Shown here: positions 44,839-54,524 of the stretch, piece by piece
How the letters are laid out: each line of letters opens with the position of its first letter
Position numbering within the stretch: the first letter of the stretch is position 1
Assembly (NCBI RefSeq): GCF_035989285.1
Contig: NZ_CP108513.1
Span: 2,666,001-2,730,000, forward strand
Reading direction: 5' to 3'
Origin: Streptomyces sp. NBC_01235
GTDB lineage: Bacteria > Actinomycetota > Actinomycetes > Streptomycetales > Streptomycetaceae
Length of the DNA: 64,000 nt
Translations under genes and position numbers: made by a program
The notes under the pieces: model-generated
Databases searched by the model: none
Seen by the model: the letters and a program-made list of their open reading frames with translations, nothing else
Told to the model about the DNA's origin: nothing

Positions 44839-47646
44839 TCACCCCACCGACGAGTAGGCCACAACCCCCCGCAGCAGCTGATCAACCGCCTTACGCGCGG
44901 CCTTCGCCACGGTCGACCCCTCCGCGGCGGAGGCCGCGGAAATCTGCCCCAGCACGTCGATGACCTGCTTGCACCACCGCACGAAGTCACCCGCAGGCAT
45001 CTCCGCCTCCCGCAGCACCTCGTCGAGCCCCTTCCCCGAGGCCCACATGTACGCGGACCACGCGAACCCGAGATCGGGCTCCCGCTGTCCCACGCCCTCC
45101 GTCTGGCTGATCCGGAAGTCCTCCTCCAGCGCGTCCAGCCGGCCCCAGATCCGTACCATCTCGCCGAGCGCGGCCTTCGCCTTGCCCGAGGGCAGCTTCG
45201 GCGCCATCGCGTCGTCGCCGACCCGCGCCTCGTAGACCAGCGCCGAGACACAGGCGGCGAGCTCGGCGGGGGCCAGCCCCTCCCACACGCCGGCGCGCAG
45301 GCATTCGCTCGCCAGCAGGTCGAGCTCGCCGTAGAGACGGGCGAGCCGCTTGCCGTTCTCGGTGACCTCGTTGCCGCGCAGATAGTCCAGCTCGGTCAGC
45401 AGCGCCACGATCCGGTCGAACGTACGGGCGATCGTGTTGGTGCGGCCCTCGATACGGCGCTCCAGCTGCGAGGTGTCGCGCAGCAGCCGGTGGTAGCGCT
45501 CGGCCCAGCGGGCGTGGTCCTCGCGGTCGGCGCAGCCGTGGCAGGGGTGCGCGCGGAGCGCGGTGCGCAGCCGGGCGATCTCACGGTCGTCGGCTGCCTG
45601 GGAGCGCTGCTTGCGGGCCCGCTCCGGCGGGATGTGCCCCGCCTTGGTGCGCAGCGCGGAGGCGAGGTCGCGGCGGGACTGCGGCGAGCGCGGGTTGAAC
45701 GTCTTCGGGATCCGCATCCGCTCCAGTGCCTCGACCGGCACCGGGAAGTCCATCGAGGCCAGCCGCTTGACCTGCCGCTCGGCGGTGAGGACCAGCGGAC
45801 GCGGCCCGTCGTGGTGGTCGAAGCCGCGGTGGCCGTTGGCGCGCCCGGCGGGCAGGCCAGGGTCGAGCACCAGCGCCAGCCCGGCGTACTTGCCGGTGGG
45901 CACGTGGATGACGTCTCCCGGCTTGAGCTTCTCCAGTGCCACGGCGGCCTCGGCGCGCCGCTGGGCCGCGCCCTGCTTGGCCAGTTCGGTCTCGCGGTCC
46001 TTGAGGTCGCGGCGCAGCCGCGCGTACTCCTCGAAGTCACCGAGGTGGCAGGTCATGGAGGCCTTGTAGCCCTCGAGCCCCTCCTCGTTGCGCTGCACCT
46101 GCCGGGAGATGCCGACCACCGACCGGTCGGCCTGGAACTGCGCGAACGACGTCTCCAGGAGTTCGCGCGAGCGGTGCCGCCCGAACTGCTCGACCAGGTT
46201 GACCGCCATGTTGTACGACGGCTTGAAGCTGGAGCGCAGCGGGTAGGTGCGCGTGCCCGCCAGCCCGGCGAGGTGGTCGGGGTTCATGGCGCGCTGCCAC
46301 AGGACGACGGCGTGCCCCTCGACGTCGATGCCACGCCGGCCCGCACGCCCGGTGAGCTGGGTGTACTCGCCGGGAGTGATGTCGGCGTGCTGCTCGCCGT
46401 TCCACTTGACGAGCTTCTCCAGGACCACGGACCGCGCGGGCATGTTGATGCCCAGCGCCAGCGTCTCGGTGGCGAACACGGCCTTGACCAGGCCGCGCAC
46501 GAACAGCTCCTCGACGACTTCCTTGAACGTCGGCAGCATGCCCGCGTGATGGGCGGCGATTCCGCGCTCCAGGCCCTCCAGCCACTCGTAGTAGCCGAGA
46601 ACGTGCAGGTCCTCGTGCGGGATCGCGGCCGTGCGCTCCTCGACGAGGGCCCGGACCTCCGCGCGCGCGTCCTCGTCGTTCAGCCGTAGTCCGGCGTACA
46701 GGCACTGCTGGACGGCGGCCTCACAGGCGGCGCGGCTGAAGATGAAGGTGATGGCGGGCAACAGCCCCTCGGCGTCGAGCCGTTCGATGACCTCCGGCCG
46801 GCCCGGCGTCCACACCCGCGAGCGCTGCCTGCGCTCCCGCTCACGGTCGGCCTCGCGCATGTTGCGGCCGCGTCTGCGGTCCTGGTACGAGGGTTTGCTC
46901 GCCTCCATGCGGGCCAGGCGCGTGAGGTCGGGGTTGACGGCCCTGCGGTGGCCCTCGCCCTCCTCGAACAGGTCGTACATCCGCCGCCCGGCGAGCACGT
47001 GCTGGAACAGCGGCACGGGCCGGTGCTCGGAGACGATCACCTCGGTGTCGCCGCGCACGGTGTCCAGCCAGTCGCCGAACTCCTCGGCGTTGGACACGGT
47101 CGCGGAGAGGCTGACCAGGGTGACCGACTCGGGAAGGTGGATGATCACCTCTTCCCACACGGCGCCCCGGAAGCGGTCGGAGAGGTAGTGCACCTCGTCC
47201 ATCACCACGTACCCCAGGCCGAGGAGGGTCTGCGAACCGGCGTACAGCATGTTCCGCAGCACCTCGGTGGTCATCACGACCACCGGGGCGTCGGAGTTGA
47301 CACTGTTGTCGCCGGTGAGCAGGCCGACCCTGTCGCTGCCGTATCGACGGCACAGGTCGGAGTACTTCTGGTTCGACAGCGCCTTGATGGGTGTCGTGTA
47401 GAAGCACTTCTTGCCCTGCTGGAGGGCGAGGTGGACGGCGAACTCGCCCACGATCGTCTTGCCCGAGCCGGTGGGGGCGGCCACCAGGACGCCCTTGCCC
47501 GCCTCGAGTGCCTGGCAGGCCTCGATCTGGAAGGGGTCGAGACCGAAGTCGTACATCTCGCGGAAGGACGCGAGCGCGGTGGCCTGCTCGACAGCACGCT
47601 TACGTGCTGCCGCGTACCGCTCGGCCGGTGAGAGATCCTCTGTCAT
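44839..47646 (-). CDS. Ski2-like DExH RNA helicase
   Basis: A 935-aa helicase of the Mtr4/Ski2 type found in actinobacteria. Motifs: AAPTGSGKT, DEVHYL, SATVSNAEEF, AHHAGMLPTFKE, QLTGRAGRRGID. The C-terminal DSHCT-like region ends around VVAYSSVG. It is predicted to unwind structured RNA for decay or processing. ATG at 47646 by homology of the N terminus MTEDLSPAERYAAARKRAVE. Convergent with the allophanate hydrolase. Confidence 0.93.
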   Translation of the reverse strand: MTEDLSPAERYAAARKRAVEQATALASFREMYDFGLDPFQIEACQALEAGKGVLVAAPTGSGKTIVGEFAVHLALQQGKKCFYTTPIKALSNQKYSDLCRRYGSDRVGLLTGDNSVNSDAPVVVMTTEVLRNMLYAGSQTLLGLGYVVMDEVHYLSDRFRGAVWEEVIIHLPESVTLVSLSATVSNAEEFGDWLDTVRGDTEVIVSEHRPVPLFQHVLAGRRMYDLFEEGEGHRRAVNPDLTRLARMEASKPSYQDRRRGRNMREADRERERRQRSRVWTPGRPEVIERLDAEGLLPAITFIFSRAACEAAVQQCLYAGLRLNDEDARAEVRALVEERTAAIPHEDLHVLGYYEWLEGLERGIAAHHAGMLPTFKEVVEELFVRGLVKAVFATETLALGINMPARSVVLEKLVKWNGEQHADITPGEYTQLTGRAGRRGIDVEGHAVVLWQRAMNPDHLAGLAGTRTYPLRSSFKPSYNMAVNLVEQFGRHRSRELLETSFAQFQADRSVVGISRQVQRNEEGLEGYKASMTCHLGDFEEYARLRRDLKDRETELAKQGAAQRRAEAAVALEKLKPGDVIHVPTGKYAGLALVLDPGLPAGRANGHRGFDHHDGPRPLVLTAERQVKRLASMDFPVPVEALERMRIPKTFNPRSPQSRRDLASALRTKAGHIPPERARKQRSQAADDREIARLRTALRAHPCHGCADREDHARWAERYHRLLRDTSQLERRIEGRTNTIARTFDRIVALLTELDYLRGNEVTENGKRLARLYGELDLLASECLRAGVWEGLAPAELAACVSALVYEARVGDDAMAPKLPSGKAKAALGEMVRIWGRLDALEEDFRISQTEGVGQREPDLGFAWSAYMWASGKGLDEVLREAEMPAGDFVRWCKQVIDVLGQISAASAAEGSTVAKAARKAVDQLLRGVVAYSSVG

Positions 47647-47753
47647 CGTGCTTTCGAGCGTACCGGGCCGCACTGACAACAGGACGATCATTATCCGGAT
47701 CCGGTGCCGCGAAACCTGGGTACGCCCAGCTCACGGGCGTACGGCCATCCGCT

Positions 47754-48644
47754 TCAGGGGCCGATGACGCGTACCGCGCGCGGGACGCACCGCGCGGTGA
47801 GCGGCAGTGCCCCGAACCGCTCCCCGTCCGCGTACCCCGAGACGCCGTCGGCGGCGAGCTCGACCTTCACCGTCCGGTGCACGGTGACCTGGGGATGGCC
47901 GACGTGCGTCCCCCGGTACACCTTGGGGAACACCCGCAGCAACGTCGTACGGTCGCAGTCGCCGACCACCGTGACGTCGAACAGTCCGTCGGTGAGGTCG
48001 GCGCCGGGGCAGATCCTCATACCGCCACCGTAGGAGGGGCCGTTGCCGACGGCCACGAGTGTGGCCTCGACCTCCCGCACGGCTCCGTCGTCGAGCGTGC
48101 TCCGGTACGGGAAGGGGCGGAAGGCGGCCAGTTCGGCGAGCATCGCGAGGTCGTACCGGGCGCGTCCGGTGGGCCATCGCATGCGGTTGCCCCGGTCGTT
48201 GACGCGGGAGTCGAAGCCGGAGGCGAGCACGGTGCCGAACCAGCGGTCCCCGACCCGGCCGAGATCGACGTCCCGGATCCGGGCGCCCTTGAGGGCGTCG
48301 GCGATCAGGTGTCCGGCGGCGCCCGGGTCGCGCACGGGCAGACCGAGCGCCCGGGCGAGGTCGTTGCCGGTGCCGGCGGCGACCAGGCCGAGCGGGGTGC
48401 GGGTACCGGCGACGGCCTGGAGGGCGAGGTGGGCCACCCCGTCGCCGCCGACGGCGATCAGGGCGCCGGTGCCGTCGGCGACGGCGGCACGCGCGCGTGC
48501 AAGGGCGTCCGCGGCGTTCTCGCCGACGACCGTGCGCACCGCGTAGCCGGCCGACCGCAACGCGGAAGCGGCCGGCCGCGCTGCTCGAGCGCCCCGGCCG
48601 CGGCCCGCCGCGGGGTTGACGAAGAGGGTGATCTCGCTGGTCAC
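47754..48644 (-). CDS. Diacylglycerol/lipid kinase-family protein
   Basis: A 296-aa DagK/LCB5-like kinase. The nucleotide site is GGDGVAHLALQA (GGDG motif) and GTGNDLARALG. It probably phosphorylates a lipid hydroxyl at the membrane surface. Downstream of tatC on the same strand. Substrate unknown. Confidence 0.9.
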   Translation of the reverse strand: MTSEITLFVNPAAGRGRGARAARPAASALRSAGYAVRTVVGENAADALARARAAVADGTGALIAVGGDGVAHLALQAVAGTRTPLGLVAAGTGNDLARALGLPVRDPGAAGHLIADALKGARIRDVDLGRVGDRWFGTVLASGFDSRVNDRGNRMRWPTGRARYDLAMLAELAAFRPFPYRSTLDDGAVREVEATLVAVGNGPSYGGGMRICPGADLTDGLFDVTVVGDCDRTTLLRVFPKVYRGTHVGHPQVTVHRTVKVELAADGVSGYADGERFGALPLTARCVPRAVRVIGP

Positions 48645-48674
48645 GGGGTGACCCTAGGAGCTCTCCGCCGAGTC

Positions 48675-49634
48675 TCAGGTCACGTCGTCATAACCGTTGA
48701 CCCGGTCGGTGCTCGACTGCTCCGGCACCGTACGACTGGCGGCGACCGTCTCGACCTCGCCGATGTCCTCGGGGGTGAGGTCCAGGTCGGAGGCCTCGTC
48801 GTCGGCGGGACCCAGGGCGTCGCGACGGCGCCTGCGTCGGTCGTTCAGCAGGGAGAAGGCGGTCGCACCGAAGTACAGGATCCAGATCGGTCCGGCGAGC
48901 GCCAGCATCGAGATGGGGTCGGTGCTGGGCGTGGCCACGGCGGCGAACACCGTGATGCCGATGATCATGGCTCGCCACCAGCCGAGCATGCGCTGGCCGG
49001 TGACCATTCCGGTGAGATTGAGGAAGACCAGCAGCAGCGGCAGCTCGAAGGAGAGGCCGAAGACGACGACCATGCGCGTGACGAGCTGGAGCAGGTCGTC
49101 CAGCGGCAGCAGGTTGGTGACGCGGCCCGGGGTGAAGTCGATCAGCACCTTGGCGGTGGTCGGCAGCACCCGGTAGGCGAAGTAGCCGCCACCCAGGAAG
49201 AGCGGGGCGCCCATGCCGACGAACGCGTAGGCGTACCTGCGCTCGTGATTGTGCAGGCCGGGGGCGATGAAGGCCCACAGCTGGTAGAGCCAGACCGGCG
49301 AGGCGAAGACGACCCCGGCCATCAGGGAGACCTGGAGGGCCAGTGTGAAGGGCGCGAGCAGACCGTTGATCGTGATGCTCGCGCACTTGTTGCTGGAGTC
49401 GCCGGACTTGAGCTGGCCCTGGATCTCCTCGAAAGTCTTCCCGCAGCCGACCGAGTCGAGGATCGGCTTGGTGAGGAAGTTGATGATGTCGTTGTAGAAG
49501 AAGGCGGCTACGACCGTCACGACGACGATGGCCAGCATCGCCTTCGCGAGCCGGTTGCGGAGCTCACGAAGATGATCCGCGAGGGGCATCCGCCCCTCGG
49601 GGTCCTTCTCCTCTTTGCGGGCAGACTTCAGCAA
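48675..49634 (-). CDS. tatC: Sec-independent (Tat) translocase subunit TatC
   Basis: A 319-aa six-helix TatC (MPLADHLRELRNRLAKAM; SPVWLYQLWAFIAPGL; FGLSFELPLLLVFLNLTG). The C-terminal 50 residues form a charged cytoplasmic tail. It docks twin-arginine signal peptides. TTG start at 49634, 47 nt after tatA. TatB is not in this window. Confidence 0.96.
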   Translation of the reverse strand: MLKSARKEEKDPEGRMPLADHLRELRNRLAKAMLAIVVVTVVAAFFYNDIINFLTKPILDSVGCGKTFEEIQGQLKSGDSSNKCASITINGLLAPFTLALQVSLMAGVVFASPVWLYQLWAFIAPGLHNHERRYAYAFVGMGAPLFLGGGYFAYRVLPTTAKVLIDFTPGRVTNLLPLDDLLQLVTRMVVVFGLSFELPLLLVFLNLTGMVTGQRMLGWWRAMIIGITVFAAVATPSTDPISMLALAGPIWILYFGATAFSLLNDRRRRRRDALGPADDEASDLDLTPEDIGEVETVAASRTVPEQSSTDRVNGYDDVT

Positions 49635-49681
49635 CCCACGTTCCCATCTCGTGCGGCGGGCCGGAGGTCACCGGCCCTGCG

Positions 49682-49969
49682 TCAGCGCTTGGTCGTGTCC
49701 GTCGGCTCGGTGACCGGGCGGGAACTGGTCACGTCGCCGGGGGCGGCCTGGATGGTGCGCTGCGCCGGGGGCTGCTCGTCGTTGTTGGGCGGGCCGGCCG
49801 GGGTGGCCGTGCTGCTGCCCTCTTCCTTCATCGCCTTGGCCTCGCTCTTGAGGATGCGAGCGGACTTGCCGAGCGAGCGCGCCATGTCGGGAAGCTTCTT
49901 GGCGCCGAACAGCAGGATGACGACGACGAGGATGAGAATGATCTCGGGGGCGCCGAGCCTTCCGAACAT
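49682..49969 (-). CDS. tatA: Tat translocase subunit TatA
   Basis: A 95-aa TatA: one N-terminal helix (PEIILILVVVILLFGAKKLP) and an amphipathic helix (DMARSLGKSARILKSEAKAM), then a flexible tail. It builds the Tat pore. ATG follows GAAGG. It forms an operon with tatC. Confidence 0.96.
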   Translation of the reverse strand: MFGRLGAPEIILILVVVILLFGAKKLPDMARSLGKSARILKSEAKAMKEEGSSTATPAGPPNNDEQPPAQRTIQAAPGDVTSSRPVTEPTDTTKR

Positions 49970-50252
49970 AAGTCTTTACCTTCTCACCGAGGCTGCGGGG
50001 GCGGGTTGCCGTCCGACCGGTCGGACACCTGTCCGAACGATCGTGTTGACAGCGATCGTAACGCTCAGGGGTAAACGTGAGGCAATCCCCGTGCCTACTC
50101 CCGGTACGCGGTCCGGGCCTCGTTCTCCGAGCCGCGACCAGCAGCGTACCTGGCCCCACCACAGGGGCGGGAGGGCGAAGTGGTCCAAAACGCATTCGCC
50201 GCAGGACTCACAGGACCGCCACAGCGCTCCGGGAGGCTCACCACAGCAGCCG

Positions 50253-50447
50253 TCACAGGGTGTCCACAGCACGGGCCGCGCTCACGGCCGCCCGCTCCAG
50301 ATCCTGCGCCGCCCGGTCGATACGCCGCGCGGACTCCGCGACCTGCCGTCCCAGCCGCTGCGCCTCCAGGAAGACCCGGACGGCGAACACCGCGAGGACG
50401 GCGAGACCCACGAAACCCACGGCAACAGCGAACATCGGCCAGAACAT
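50253..50447 (-). CDS. Small single-pass membrane protein
   Basis: A 64-aa protein with an N-terminal helix (FAVAVGFVGLAVLAVFAVRVF) and a charged amphipathic helix of about 35 residues that could form a coiled coil. The layout resembles TatA-type and DUF948-type proteins, but no family is certain. It sits between the zinc-ribbon gene and tatA, all minus strand; a 283-nt gap to tatA should hold the tat promoter. Confidence 0.65.
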   Translation of the reverse strand: MFWPMFAVAVGFVGLAVLAVFAVRVFLEAQRLGRQVAESARRIDRAAQDLERAAVSAARAVDTL

Positions 50448-50466
50448 GGGCCGAGCCTAGACCCCA

Positions 50467-50757
50467 CTACGCGCTGTGCAGCCGCAGGGTCCTGACGCCA
50501 CCGCCGGTGAGCAGTTCGACGATCCGCTCCCCGGCCGGCTTGCGCACGGCCGCACCGCAGTCGGGGCAGGTGAAGGAGTAGAAGGTGGTGCGGCTGGAGG
50601 CCCCGATCGCCAGCAGCAGGGCGCTCGCGGCGAGCTCGAAATGGCTTCGGCAGTCGGGGCAGCCGGCCCGGAAACGCACCGGGGCCACACTGCGCATCCC
50701 CGCGAACGCGGAGGCCGCCGAGATGCCCCGCACACCAGACGCCACCGACTCGCTCAA
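50467..50757 (-). CDS. Small zinc-ribbon protein
   Basis: A 96-aa protein with two CPDC pairs (CPDCRSHF and FTCPDCGAAV) 32 residues apart, which should bind one zinc. Function unknown. Its ATG overlaps the pafC stop by 4 nt (ATGA), so it is co-translated with pafC. Confidence 0.82.
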   Translation of the reverse strand: MSESVASGVRGISAASAFAGMRSVAPVRFRAGCPDCRSHFELAASALLLAIGASSRTTFYSFTCPDCGAAVRKPAGERIVELLTGGGVRTLRLHSA

Positions 50758-51833
50758 AGCTCCTGCTCCCGCCCGTCGAACTGACTGTCGCCCTGCCGCC
50801 GCGGCCGCTCGCCGAGCACCGCGTGCGGCTCGCCCGCCGCCCCCTGCGCCTCGATCCCGTCGTACGCCGCCAGCGCCTCACGGGCGGCCCGGCGGGCACT
50901 GTCGGCGAGGTCCGGCGGCGAGACGATCCGGCCGTCGCGGCCCAGTCGCAGGGCCAGCCGCCTGAGCGAGGCCGGTTCGGGCGTGCGCAGAGTGATACGC
51001 AGTCCGCCGTCCGGAAGCTCATCGGCGCTGTCGTGCGGGTAATACTCGGCGACCCAGCGGCCGCCCGGCCCGACCTCGACGACGACCTCCGGATCCTCCG
51101 CGGCCGGCTGCACCAGCCCCTCCGACAGGTCCCGCAGCTCGATCTCGGGCGGCGCGGACGACTCGTCGAGGATCCTGATCTCGGCGACCCGGTCCAGCCG
51201 GAAGGTGCGGCGGGCCTCCGAGCGGCGGCACCAGGCCTCCACGTACGTGTGCCCGACGCTGACGAGGCGGATGGGGTCGATCTCGCGCTCGGTGACCTCG
51301 TCACGGGCCGGCGAGTAGTAGCGGATCCACAGCCGGCGCCGCTCGGAGATCGCCCGGTCGACGTCCGCGAAGACCCCGCCCTCGGACTCGAACGTCACCG
51401 ACAGGCGCGCGCTCGCGCCCGCCGCCTCTCCTGCCGCGGCCTCCACCTTCGCCGTCGCCCGCAGCAGCGCCTGCCGGTCGCCCTCCCGCAGACCGGGCAG
51501 CGTGGACACGGCCCGGGCCGCCACCAGCAGCGCGGTCGCCTCGTCCGCGGCCAGTCGCAGCGGCTCGGCGGCCTCCGCGCCGAGCGCCGCCGGGTTGTGC
51601 CACCAGATGCGCTCGCCGTCGGTGTCGATGTCGAGGAGATCGCCGCCCCGGAAGCTGGTGCCGCACATGGGCAGCACGTCGAGGTCCGAGACCAGCTCGT
51701 CCTCCGTGATCCCGAAGGCGCGCGCCACGTCCTCGATCCGCGCGCCGGGGCGCTCCCTGAGATACGTCACCAGGGAGAGCATCCGCCGGGTCTGGTCGAT
51801 CGCGTTCGCCGGCCTGACCGGTTTGCCTGCCAC
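50754..51833 (-). CDS. pafC: WYL-domain regulator PafC
   Basis: A 359-aa winged-helix plus WYL-domain protein (ARIEDVARAFGITEDELVSDLDVL; RRLWIRYYSPARDEVTEREI) and a WCX C-terminal region. With PafB it forms the heterodimer that drives the LexA/RecA-independent DNA-damage response in mycobacteria. It lies 18 nt after pafB. Confidence 0.93.
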   Translation of the reverse strand: MAGKPVRPANAIDQTRRMLSLVTYLRERPGARIEDVARAFGITEDELVSDLDVLPMCGTSFRGGDLLDIDTDGERIWWHNPAALGAEAAEPLRLAADEATALLVAARAVSTLPGLREGDRQALLRATAKVEAAAGEAAGASARLSVTFESEGGVFADVDRAISERRRLWIRYYSPARDEVTEREIDPIRLVSVGHTYVEAWCRRSEARRTFRLDRVAEIRILDESSAPPEIELRDLSEGLVQPAAEDPEVVVEVGPGGRWVAEYYPHDSADELPDGGLRITLRTPEPASLRRLALRLGRDGRIVSPPDLADSARRAAREALAAYDGIEAQGAAGEPHAVLGERPRRQGDSQFDGREQEL

Positions 51834-51851
51834 TGTCTTGCTCGCTCCCCC

Positions 51852-52829
51852 TCAGCCCTTGGCCACGGCCCGCAGCCGGTCCACGACGTCCGCCCGCAGT
51901 TCGGCGGGGTCCAGGACCACCACGTCCGGCCCGAACTCCACCAGCCAGGCGTCCAGACCGTGCCCGTACGGAATCTTCAACTCGTCCCAGCCGTCCCCGA
52001 GTTCCCGCACGGCACTGGCCTTCGCCCGCAAGGGGTAGCCGGCCCCCGTCCGCAGCCGGATCAGCGCACTGCGGTCGGCGGTCTCCCCCGCCCAGCTCGC
52101 GACCGTCTCCCGCACGGTGACGACGTCCGGGACCGGCGCGGTGAAACTCGCCCCGCGCGAGCGCACCCGGCCGGTGATCCGCGACAACCGGAACACGCGC
52201 TCGGCGCCCCGGTCACGGTCGAAGCCGGCCAGATACCAGTGGCCGCGCCAGCACTCCAACGCCCACGGCTCGACATGCCGGGGCTCCGGGTGCGCGGCGG
52301 TGGCCTTGCGGTAGTCGAACACGACGGGACGGCGGTCACGGCAGGCCAGCATCAGCGGTTCGAACGCGGCCTCGTGCACGGGGATCCGGGGCTCCAGCGC
52401 GCCGTGCGCCTCGTACGGGTCGACGTCCTCGGGGAGCCCCGCCGCGCGCAGCTTCTGCAGGGCGCCGCTCGCGGCACCCGCCAGCCGGGCCTGCTGCCAC
52501 ACCTTGGCGGCCAGGCCCAGGGCCGCGGCCTCCTCGGCGTCGAGGGTGATGGGCGGCAGCCGGTTGCTGTCGCGGCGCGCGAGGTAGCCGATCTCGCCGT
52601 CCAGGCTCTCCACGGTCTCGATGACCAGGCCGAGCTCACGCAGATCGTCCTTGTCCCGCTCGAACATCCGGTTGAAGGAGTCGTCCGACGCCGCCGCACC
52701 CGTTCCCGGCCTGACGGTCTCGACATACGCCTCGATGGAATCGCGCAGCTCACGCTTGCTGAGCGGCCGCCGCGTCCCGAGCAGACACAGCGCCAGGTTC
52801 ATCAGCCGCTCGGCCTTGGCAATGGCCAT
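51852..52829 (-). CDS. pafB: WYL-domain regulator PafB
   Basis: A 325-aa partner of PafC: N-terminal helix-turn-helix (RPLSKRELRDSIEAY), WYL domain (DRRPVVFDYRKATAAHPEPRHVEPW) and WCX end. ATG at 52829 is preceded by AAGGG. Together with pafC it is the expected activator of DNA-repair genes. Confidence 0.93.
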   Translation of the reverse strand: MAIAKAERLMNLALCLLGTRRPLSKRELRDSIEAYVETVRPGTGAAASDDSFNRMFERDKDDLRELGLVIETVESLDGEIGYLARRDSNRLPPITLDAEEAAALGLAAKVWQQARLAGAASGALQKLRAAGLPEDVDPYEAHGALEPRIPVHEAAFEPLMLACRDRRPVVFDYRKATAAHPEPRHVEPWALECWRGHWYLAGFDRDRGAERVFRLSRITGRVRSRGASFTAPVPDVVTVRETVASWAGETADRSALIRLRTGAGYPLRAKASAVRELGDGWDELKIPYGHGLDAWLVEFGPDVVVLDPAELRADVVDRLRAVAKG

Positions 52830-52959
52830 CGACGCCCTTCGCCTCCCCTATGGTGCTTACGATCGACGACCGTACCGCTCAGCGGTGCCCCGGCCAAAGC
52901 CGAGGGCCCACACCCGGGCAGGCATGGGCCCCAGCTGATCGACACTGGTCCTACGACGA

Positions 52960-53331
52960 TCAGACCCCGAGCAGGTCCACCACGAAGATCAGCGTCTCAC
53001 CGGGCTTGATCGCCGGGGTCGGGCTCTGGTTGCCGTAGGCGAGGTGCGCGGGGATGGTCAGCTGGCGACGGCCGCCGACCTTCATGCCCTGCACTCCCTG
53101 GTCCCAGCCCTTGATGACGCGGCCGCCACCGAGCGGGAAGCGGAACGGGGTCCCACGGTTCCAGCTGGCGTCGAACTCCTCACCGGTGCTGAAGGCGACA
53201 CCGACGTAGTGGACGCTGACGGTCTGACCGGCCTGCGCAACCTCGCCGTCGCCCTCCCAGATGTCCTTGATCTCGAGGTCCGCCGGGGGCTCGCCGCCGG
53301 GGAAGTCGATCTCGGGCTTGTCAATGCTCAC
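52960..53331 (-). CDS. FKBP-type peptidyl-prolyl isomerase
   Basis: A 123-aa single-domain FKBP (VSVHYVGVAFSTGEEFDASW; FPLGGGRVIKGWDQG; IPAHLAYG). No signal peptide, so cytoplasmic. GTG at 53331 follows AGGAG at 8-nt spacing. Confidence 0.95.
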   Translation of the reverse strand: MSIDKPEIDFPGGEPPADLEIKDIWEGDGEVAQAGQTVSVHYVGVAFSTGEEFDASWNRGTPFRFPLGGGRVIKGWDQGVQGMKVGGRRQLTIPAHLAYGNQSPTPAIKPGETLIFVVDLLGV

Positions 53332-53392
53332 GTCACTGCTCCTGCATGTCTCACGGAAAGGCAACACGGACAGTCTTACACCTTCGGTGGCC

Positions 53393-54397
53393 TCACACCT
53401 TGGCGAGGATGTCCACCGCGAAGACCATCGTGGAGTCCTTCTCGATACCGCTGCCACTCGGAGGGTTGTCGCCGTAACCCAACGACGGCGGAACGACGAT
53501 GACGACCCGGCTGCCCACCTTCCTCCCGATGAGCCCCTGCGCCCAGCCCTTGACCACCTGCTGCAGCGAGAACGACGTCAGCGCACTACGGCTGTACGTC
53601 GAGTCGAACTCCTTGCCCGTGTCCCAGATGACGCCCTTGTACTGCACCAACACGGTGTCGTCCGCAGCGAGAACGGCACCGTCCCCCTCGATCACGTACT
53701 TCGCCACCAGCTTGGTCGGCGCGGCCGACTTGGGGATCTCGATCGAGGGTGCCTTGCCATCGGTGTTCGTGCCGACCTTCGGCACACCGGCGTCGGACTG
53801 CGGGACGTCCTTGCCCTTGGCCGAACTCTTCGCGCTGAACGTGTCCTGGATGTCGAACACGAACACCAGCGTGTCGGTGCCCTTGATGCCTGTCTGTTCG
53901 TCGCCGTCCTTACCGAAACCCCAGGTCGGCGGCACGGAGAACTCCACCCGGCTGCCGGTCTTCTTGCCCGTCAGCGCATAGCGCCAGCCGTCGATGGTGG
54001 CACCCTGCGCGAGCTGGGTGAGCAGCGGCTTCTTGGTGTCGTAGGTGTTGAGGAGGACCTTCGCGCTGTCCCAGATCTGGCCGAGACAGTTCGCCTGGAT
54101 GTAGTCGTTCTCCGCGACCGTCTTCCCGCCGCCCGCGATCACCGTCTTCACCGCCAGCTGGTCCGAAGGCTTCCCGCTGCCTTTGGCGACCGTCGGCTTC
54201 TCGCCGAACTTCACCCCCGCCGTGATGGCCGGCAGCGGACCGTCGACGATCTTCGGCGGAGGCGCGGCGGACGTGGCCGAGGCCGAGGGCGACGCACTGT
54301 CGCTCGCCTTGCTCGAGTCGGACTTGTCGTCACCGCACGCGGAGAGAGTGACCAGTCCCGCGGGAACTGCGGCAAGGATGAGTGAGCGTCGGCGCAC
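53393..54397 (-). CDS. Lipoprotein with two FKBP domains
   Basis: A 334-aa secreted lipoprotein: signal peptide ending in the lipobox LSAC (Cys about 21), Ser/Ala linker, a first diverged FKBP domain (about 75-190) and a second typical one (about 225-334: VLVQYKGVIWDTGKEFDST, VVKGWAQGLIGRKVGSR). It probably helps fold exported proteins. GTG at 54397 follows GAGG. It sits 62 nt before the cytoplasmic FKBP gene. Confidence 0.92.
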   Translation of the reverse strand: MRRRSLILAAVPAGLVTLSACGDDKSDSSKASDSASPSASATSAAPPPKIVDGPLPAITAGVKFGEKPTVAKGSGKPSDQLAVKTVIAGGGKTVAENDYIQANCLGQIWDSAKVLLNTYDTKKPLLTQLAQGATIDGWRYALTGKKTGSRVEFSVPPTWGFGKDGDEQTGIKGTDTLVFVFDIQDTFSAKSSAKGKDVPQSDAGVPKVGTNTDGKAPSIEIPKSAAPTKLVAKYVIEGDGAVLAADDTVLVQYKGVIWDTGKEFDSTYSRSALTSFSLQQVVKGWAQGLIGRKVGSRVVIVVPPSLGYGDNPPSGSGIEKDSTMVFAVDILAKV

Positions 54398-54460
54398 GAT
54401 GAAGGCCTCGTAATCGGTCGATCTTCTGGATGGCGTGCGCGCAACTCTACGGCGTGCGAA

Positions 54461-54489
54461 GGGCGCCGTACGGGAAACGTACGGCGCCC
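54461..54489 (-). terminator. Terminator hairpin after pafA
   Basis: A perfect 12-bp stem (54461-54472 with 54478-54489) and 5-nt loop lies 36 nt downstream of the pafA stop. It should separate pafA from the FKBP genes. Confidence 0.75.
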
Positions 54490-54524
54490 GTGTTGCGTTC
54501 CGCACCACGCGCGGAACACGTCGC

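Noticed and set aside
47391..50495. 1034-aa plus-strand frame over dagK, tatC and tatA
   Set aside because: It is a shadow of three well-supported minus-strand genes.
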